Shown here one piece after another: positions 3,723-5,329 of a stretch of 5,329 bases of DNA. The stretch is taken from contig CALFXW010000260.1 of the NCBI GenBank assembly GCA_937957805.1, forward strand, positions 1-5,329. The letters are read 5' to 3'. The notes under the pieces are model-generated. The model saw only the letters and a program-made list of their open reading frames with translations. It was not told the origin of the DNA and made no database searches. Position numbers and translations under genes: made by a program. This DNA comes from an uncultured Sphingopyxis sp. Its GTDB lineage: Bacteria > Pseudomonadota > Alphaproteobacteria > Sphingomonadales > Sphingomonadaceae. Numbering within the stretch: the first letter of the stretch is position 1; the number at the start of each line of letters is the position of its first letter.

Positions 3723-5329
3723 ATGACAAATAATAAATCTTTGGCATGGCTGGTGGGTGCAGCGGCGCTGGCACTGGGCAGTGCGGCGCTGGGTGGCGGC
3801 GCATGGGCGCAGGAAAACCGCGACACCGTCGTCAATGCGCCCGATATTTCGGCGGGGCATGGCCGCGTGCCGACCAGCTGGTTCCGCCGTATCCCATCCC
3901 TCTCCGGCCCGCGCCTGTCGCCCGACGGCAGCAAGATGGTGGTGCGCATGGCCAATCAGGGGCGCGCCTTCCTCGCCTGGTATGATTTGAACGATGCCGC
4001 GCGCACCCCGCATTTCATCGCCGCGATGGATGAGGTGCGCGATTCGGGTGACCGCGCGATCGGCGATTATAACTGGGTCGGCAACGACACACTCGTCCTG
4101 CAATATTATAGTTATGAGGATTTTGGCGGCGGTCGCGGCAACATCACCCGACTGGTAGCTTATGATCTGGCGGGCGGTAGTATACGCCAATTGGCGTGGG
4201 ATGGCGCGGGCAGCAATGGTGGCACCATCATGCATGTCGACCATCAAAGCGGCCATATTTTGGTGCAGCGAAACGCCATGCGTTTTGAACGCAGCAGCAC
4301 CGCGACGGGCAACGAAGTCATCGACATCGACGTCCACAACGGCAATTTCACCTTTGTCCAGCGCCAGAACCCCGAAGTGCAAAGCTGGGATGCAGATGCC
4401 AATGGCGTGGTGCGCTTTGGCATTGGGTATGACCGGGACAATGGACGAACGCGCGTCCTCTACCGATCCAACGGCAGCGAAAATTTCCGCACCGTTTCGA
4501 ACGCTGCCGACCCCAGTTTTTCGGGCGCAGGGCTGAATGTGCTGTGGATTTCGCCGACCAGCGACAATGCGCTGGTGCGCGACAACCGCGATGGTTTTCA
4601 CAAAATCTATCGCGTCAACCTATCCACCCTCAGCTACAGCGCGCCGGTTTTCCAGACCGAGGGCTATGATGTTGACGGGCTGGTTTATAATTTCGGGGGG
4701 CGCCTGCCGGTCGGCTTTGCCGCCACAACCGCGCGCGACACGGTGCAATGGACCAACCCGCGCTACGCCGAAATAATGTCGCTGCTCGAAGAAAGGTTCG
4801 GCGCGGGCAATGTCACCATCGGCAGCCGCAACCAGAATGAAACCAAGCTCGTCGTCCTAGTCGCCGCGCCCGACCAGGGGGGCAGCTATTACCTCTTTGA
4901 TACGGGGACAGGCGCGCTCGAGCTTATTGGCTATCGCTGGGACCATGTGCGCGATGCGCATATGAACCCGGTCAGCGCCTTTCGCTACACTGCGTCGGAC
5001 GGCGTATCGATAGAGGCGATCATGACCATGCCGCGCCACCGGCAACAGACGCGCGGCCTGCCGCTGGTGATGGAGGCGGTGCTCTATGAAATGCTGAGCG
5101 CCGCGAACCACGGCTGGACGATGGCGCCCGGTCTGCTGCACGGCGCCTACGACTGCCTGCGCCACCATGCCAGCGCGGAATTGCGCGAACGCTACCTGCC
5201 CCGCGTCGCCAGCGGCGAATGGCTGGCCACGATGAATCTGACCGAGCCCCAGGCTGGCAGCGACCTGGGCCTGCTGCGCACCCGCGCGGAGCCTGGCCCG
5301 GATGGCACGTGGCGCCTGACAGGCAGCAA
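3723..5329 (+). CDS. Exported S9-family peptidase, joined in frame to an acyl-CoA dehydrogenase; runs off the window
   Basis: Residues 1-29 form a signal peptide (basic start, hydrophobic core, AWA before Q30), placing the product in the periplasm or outside. Residues 30 to about 450 look like the beta-propeller half of a prolyl-oligopeptidase/acylaminoacyl-peptidase: FRRIPSLSGPRLSPDGSKMV near 54-73, a series of blade-like Asp/Gly-rich strands (for example YDLNDA, YDLAGGSI, YRVNLSTL), YDVDGLVYN, and the linker ASDGVSIEAIMTMPR that normally leads into the catalytic domain. The family would continue after GLPLV with a His-Gly-Gly-Pro motif and later the Ser-Asp-His triad. None of that is present. 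From E451 the same frame is acyl-CoA dehydrogenase (see 5055-5329). No stop occurs before the window end. As it stands the product cannot be an active peptidase. Family assignment of the first 450 residues is good; substrate unknown. A repeat-rich gap and the hppA terminator separate it from hppA, so it is transcribed separately. Confidence 0.8.
   Translation, partial: MTNNKSLAWLVGAAALALGSAALGGGAWAQENRDTVVNAPDISAGHGRVPTSWFRRIPSLSGPRLSPDGSKMVVRMANQGRAFLAWYDLNDAARTPHFIAAMDEVRDSGDRAIGDYNWVGNDTLVLQYYSYEDFGGGRGNITRLVAYDLAGGSIRQLAWDGAGSNGGTIMHVDHQSGHILVQRNAMRFERSSTATGNEVIDIDVHNGNFTFVQRQNPEVQSWDADANGVVRFGIGYDRDNGRTRVLYRSNGSENFRTVSNAADPSFSGAGLNVLWISPTSDNALVRDNRDGFHKIYRVNLSTLSYSAPVFQTEGYDVDGLVYNFGGRLPVGFAATTARDTVQWTNPRYAEIMSLLEERFGAGNVTIGSRNQNETKLVVLVAAPDQGGSYYLFDTGTGALELIGYRWDHVRDAHMNPVSAFRYTASDGVSIEAIMTMPRHRQQTRGLPLVMEAVLYEMLSAANHGWTMAPGLLHGAYDCLRHHASAELRERYLPRVASGEWLATMNLTEPQAGSDLGLLRTRAEPGPDGTWRLTGS
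5055..5329 (+). CDS. Acyl-CoA dehydrogenase middle fragment, truncated at both ends
   Basis: In the same frame as the peptidase, GLPLVMEAVLYEMLSAANHG, then PGLLHGA, RYLPRVASGEW, TMNLTEPQAGSDLGLLRTRA (about residues 503-522 of the open frame) and DGTWRLTGS match the N-terminal/middle domain boundary of FAD-dependent acyl-CoA dehydrogenases. These oxidise acyl-CoA thioesters to 2-enoyl-CoA. The TEPQAGSD stretch lies in the flavin-contacting region. The pattern is closest, from memory, to the large ~590-residue subgroup that includes 3-methylmercaptopropionyl-CoA dehydrogenase (DmdC), but the substrate cannot be told. G+C by my count is 70% over 5071-5329 against 62% over 4621-4920, suggesting a different genomic source. 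The first ~100 residues of a normal dehydrogenase and everything after the window are missing, including the catalytic base. Confidence 0.8.

Noticed and set aside
3288..4601. Minus-strand open frame of 437 codons
   Set aside because: It lies opposite the peptidase gene and the repeat cluster, is rich in Arg/Ala/His as expected for the antisense of GC-rich coding DNA, and shows no family motif.
3723..5329. A novel two-domain peptidase-dehydrogenase enzyme
   Set aside because: Both halves lack their essential parts, composition changes at the join, and the join lies in shared short sequence near the contig end; an artefact explains this better unless reads show otherwise.

Overview
The window reads as a fragment of an alphaproteobacterial genome, most probably a sphingomonad. 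The evidence is about 62% G+C in the peptidase gene (my hand count over 4621-4920), a thiL-then-hppA gene order that I recall as typical of Sphingomonadales (usually behind nusB), and intergenic space filled with the GC-rich palindromic repeats common in that group. The window looks like a contig piece: a gene is cut at each end. Assignments come from reading motifs; no database search was possible.

Layout. 1-807 is the C-terminal five-sixths or so of thiamine-monophosphate kinase (thiL). After a 137-base gap comes hppA (945-3062), a complete membrane-bound proton-pumping pyrophosphatase of 705 residues with the signature of the K+-independent subclass. Its stop codon lies inside a perfect palindrome and a degenerate ~30-base tandem repeat (3052-3121), and a strong intrinsic terminator follows (3145-3175). 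Positions 3063-3722 hold no credible gene. They hold a cluster of REP-like hairpins, a G-quadruplex-type motif, an inverted repeat, and two copies of a 30-base segment. From 3723 to the window end runs one uninterrupted reading frame. It begins as an exported S9-family (prolyl-oligopeptidase type) peptidase and, near 5055-5072, becomes an acyl-CoA dehydrogenase without any frameshift.

The most notable observation is this last junction. Both partners are truncated at it: the peptidase loses its whole catalytic alpha/beta-hydrolase domain and the dehydrogenase its N-terminal part. G+C rises from about 62% to about 70%. The join falls in a stretch (Gly-Leu-Pro-Leu-Val) that both families plausibly share. 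I regard it as most probably a chimeric assembly or a recombination at microhomology, not a new fusion enzyme, though read-level evidence would decide.

Functionally, the two left-hand genes are housekeeping: thiL makes thiamine diphosphate, and hppA recovers energy from pyrophosphate as a proton gradient. The terminator separates them from the peptidase. I found no convincing new defence, mobile or regulatory system. The second-look items are the chimera, the compensatory base change between two REP hairpins, the G-quadruplex motif, and the repeat built over the hppA stop codon.
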